NCBI GenBank assembly: GCA_902556405.1
Contig: CACDWF010000001.1
Location: forward strand, 124,001-188,000
DNA length: 64,000 nucleotides
Source of the DNA: an uncultured Alphaproteobacteria bacterium
GTDB lineage: Bacteria > Pseudomonadota > Alphaproteobacteria > Rhodobacterales > Rhodobacteraceae
Direction of reading: 5' to 3'
Positions 62,419-64,000 of the stretch are shown in pieces. The first letter of the stretch is position 1. Every line of letters starts with the position of its first letter. The notes under the pieces are model-generated. The model was not told the origin of the DNA, did no database searches, and worked only from the letters and a program-made list of their open reading frames with translations. The translations under genes and the position numbers were made by a program.

Positions 62419-63267
62419 CTAGCTTCCAATACCTCGAAATTTTGGAGGACGTTTCTCCATAAAGCTGTTTACACCCTCTTTGAAATCAAACTCCTCAAAA
62501 CTTGCAAACATTTGTGCGTTTGCCTCTTCAAGAGATTTAATAAAGGTTTGGTTGTAGCCAGCTCTTATTTGCCTCTTCATTATAGCTAATGATCTTGGAG
62601 AAGTTTTAAGAGCCATATTTTCCGCATAATTGTTGACATAACTAGTGAGTTCCTCAGAGGGTAAGCTCCTATTTACTAACCCCATGGATTCAGCTTCATC
62701 GCCTTTAAAGATCCTGGCAGTTAATAACAAATCTAAAGCGTTAGCTTCCCCAATAAGTCTTGGTAGCATCCAAGCGATACCATGTTCTGCAATAAGTCCA
62801 CGAGAAGCAAAAGCAGTTGTGAGCTTGGCATTCTGATTTACAAATCGTAAATCAGCATAGAGAGTGAATATTAGACCTATTCCTGCACAAGCACCATTAA
62901 TCATTGCAATAATCGGTTTAGGACAATTATACATGTAGGCGAATCGTCCTTCGAAGTCATCAATAATGTCTGGTCCTAAACCTTTATCAGCTTGATATGG
63001 TTTTATTTCCATATCAACTTCAATTGGCTTGGCCCCACTCCCATCAGCTCTATTTTTCAGGCCTCCCATGTCCGCGCCCGCACAAAAACCTCTGCCAGCA
63101 CCGGTAACTACAATGCAGCGGCATTCTTTATTTTGTCCCGCTACTTCAATTGCACTTTTCACTTCATTTCCCATTGTTGGGGTCCACGCATTTAATTTAT
63201 CGGGTCTATTTAATGTGATCGTAGTAACTCCCTTATCCGTATTAACCAAAATTTCTTGAAAATTCAT
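62419..63267 (-). CDS. enoyl-CoA hydratase/isomerase family protein
   Basis: 282 aa. VTTITLNRPDKLNAWT, CIVVTGAGRGFCAGADMGGLK for the oxyanion hole, PIIAMINGACAGIGLIFTLYADLRF and ASRGLIAEHGIAWMLPRLIG, where the hydration Glu would lie. Hydrates 2-enoyl-CoA or isomerises it. Divergent from the 3-hydroxyacyl-CoA dehydrogenase gene, with a shared regulatory region, so both probably serve beta-oxidation. Confidence 0.93.
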   Translation of the reverse strand: MNFQEILVNTDKGVTTITLNRPDKLNAWTPTMGNEVKSAIEVAGQNKECRCIVVTGAGRGFCAGADMGGLKNRADGSGAKPIEVDMEIKPYQADKGLGPDIIDDFEGRFAYMYNCPKPIIAMINGACAGIGLIFTLYADLRFVNQNAKLTTAFASRGLIAEHGIAWMLPRLIGEANALDLLLTARIFKGDEAESMGLVNRSLPSEELTSYVNNYAENMALKTSPRSLAIMKRQIRAGYNQTFIKSLEEANAQMFASFEEFDFKEGVNSFMEKRPPKFRGIGS

Positions 63268-63331
63268 GAGATACTCCCTAATTTATAAAAAGCTGATACT
63301 TGTCAGGGTATAAATAGGAAGATCGTAAGTC

Positions 63332-63361
63332 AATATTCATGAATATTTTAACGTGTTAAAA
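63332..63361. promoter_or_regulatory. overlapping palindromes between enoyl-CoA hydratase and HCDH genes
   Basis: AATATTCATGAATATT (63332-63347), a perfect 16-bp palindrome, overlaps TTTTAAC-GT-GTTAAAA (63346-63361), a 7-bp-arm inverted repeat. They lie in the 170-bp divergent gap, and could be operator sites for a beta-oxidation regulator acting on both genes. Chance palindromes are common in AT-rich DNA, so confirmation needs conservation. Confidence 0.45.
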
Positions 63362-63437
63362 ATTAATTTTCAGCTACTGTTTAGTTGAAATTTGAGTAAT
63401 TATGCTAACAAAAAGTTATAGAAAGTAGAAATCTGAG

Positions 63438-64000
63438 ATGGTTAATAATAAAGATCCAATTGAAAAATTTATATCTGCGTCCGTGGAGTTGTCTTACGAA
63501 ACCCCAAATGTTAAATTTGATGGCCCACTAACCGAAGTAGATAAAGTTGGCATCATAGGTGCTGGTACTATGGGCGGTGGTATCGCAATGAATTTTGCAA
63601 ACATCGGTACAAACGTCAAAATAGTAGAAAATTCCTCTGAAAATTTAGAAAAAGGTCTCAAAAAAGTAAGAGAAAATTATCAAAGAAGTGTTAACAGGGG
63701 GAGATTTTCTCAAGAAGAGTTAGAGAATCGAATGCACCTGATAGAAGGTGTAAGTAGTTTAGAAGAATTAGAAGACTGTAATTTGATAATTGAAGCTGCA
63801 TTTGAGGAATTAGATGTGAAAACAAACCTATTCCAAAAAATAGACAATATTGCTCAACCTGGCGCAATATTAGCTACAAATACATCAGGATTAGATATTA
63901 ACGAGATTGCAAAAGCTACAAATAGACCAGAAAGTGTTATTGGTCTTCATTTCTTCTCGCCCGCAAATGTTATGAAGCTTCTAGAAATTGTTCAGGGAAG
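63438..64000 (+). CDS. 3-hydroxyacyl-CoA dehydrogenase (partial, runs off window)
   Basis: ATG 63438 begins a frame open to the window edge (187 codons seen), so absent from the track. [21 protein letters not shown] is the NAD-binding Rossmann motif of 3[25 protein letters not shown] follows, then [15 protein letters not shown] and [18 protein letters not shown], which carries the catalytic His (in HFFSPA). No N-terminal enoyl-CoA hydratase domain precedes it, unlike FadB, so it may be a stand-alone or C-terminally extended HCDH. The separate hydratase is encoded divergently. Confidence 0.92.
   Translation, partial: MVNNKDPIEKFISASVELSYETPNVKFDGPLTEVDKVGIIGAGTMGGGIAMNFANIGTNVKIVENSSENLEKGLKKVRENYQRSVNRGRFSQEELENRMHLIEGVSSLEELEDCNLIIEAAFEELDVKTNLFQKIDNIAQPGAILATNTSGLDINEIAKATNRPESVIGLHFFSPANVMKLLEIVQG

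Noticed and set aside
1-64000. CRISPR array, prophage, IS element or attachment site
   Set aside because: No regularly spaced direct repeats longer than about 20 bp, no transposase or integrase motifs and no terminal inverted repeats were seen.

Overview
This is a low-GC (roughly 37% by eye) bacterial chromosome segment, densely packed with short intergenic gaps, many 1-8 bp gene overlaps and frequent TTG/GTG starts. The gene content points to a marine, probably alphaproteobacterial, heterotroph: DUF1289 proteins, class III adenylate cyclases with TPR tails, a Bcr/CflA exporter, an MttB-family methyltransferase, Rieske oxygenases, nitronate monooxygenase, several SDR, GST and FAH-family enzymes, and a BipA/TypA GTPase. 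The assignment is inferred from gene families only; there is no rRNA or other phylogenetic marker, and I saw no tRNA, CRISPR array, insertion sequence, integrase or phage gene.

Layout. 1-3.0 kb: a minus-strand hydrolase/hydratase group, followed by a decayed flagellin gene (three in-frame stops plus a frameshift). 3.1-7.4 kb: GST and SDR with overlapping ends, a small secreted protein, an acyl-CoA-dehydrogenase-like remnant and a SulP transporter. 7.4-18.6 kb: M20 amidohydrolase; a plus-strand run (quinone oxidoreductase, sulfurtransferase, GST, FAH-family protein); D-threonine-aldolase-like PLP enzyme, epoxide-hydrolase-like protein and two small proteins; methyltransferase and MaoC-like protein; UbiB/ABC1 kinase, a MotA-like mini membrane protein and a second sulfurtransferase. 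18.6-25.9 kb: amidohydrolase-2, then a minus-strand kynureninase/LysE exporter/EamA operon divergent from a plus-strand PhzF/ureohydrolase/PepT operon. 25.9-30.4 kb: two Rieske oxygenases, nitronate monooxygenase, an NrtR-like NUDIX protein and a small gene split by an in-frame TGA.

30.5-45.3 kb: three paralogous membrane adenylate cyclases enclose a minus-strand cluster with a DUF1330 protein, tandem duplicated acyl-CoA synthetases, a coniferyl-aldehyde-dehydrogenase-like ALDH and a GMC oxidoreductase, plus typA. 45.4-53.1 kb: a tightly coupled minus-strand catabolic operon (DapA-like aldolase, aldehyde dehydrogenase, MttB-family methyltransferase, two SDRs, DAO-family flavoenzyme, then an aldo/keto reductase), probably for a methylated amine or amino-acid derivative. 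53.2-64 kb: a small membrane protein, HSL-type esterase, class III aminotransferase, threonine aldolase, GFA protein, TPP enzyme, two DUF1289 proteins, an MFS exporter, a biotinyl/lipoyl domain protein, a hydrolase, an enoyl-CoA hydratase and the start of a divergent 3-hydroxyacyl-CoA dehydrogenase.

Functionally the window is an accessory catabolic region: uptake/export, ring oxygenation, CoA activation and beta-oxidation, amine and amino-acid breakdown, with cAMP signalling genes among them. The most unusual items are the relic flagellin gene, the three-cyclase cluster, the MttB operon, helically phased GTCATA repeats near 34.55 kb ahead of a possible small gene, and palindromic operators at 28.19 and 63.35 kb.
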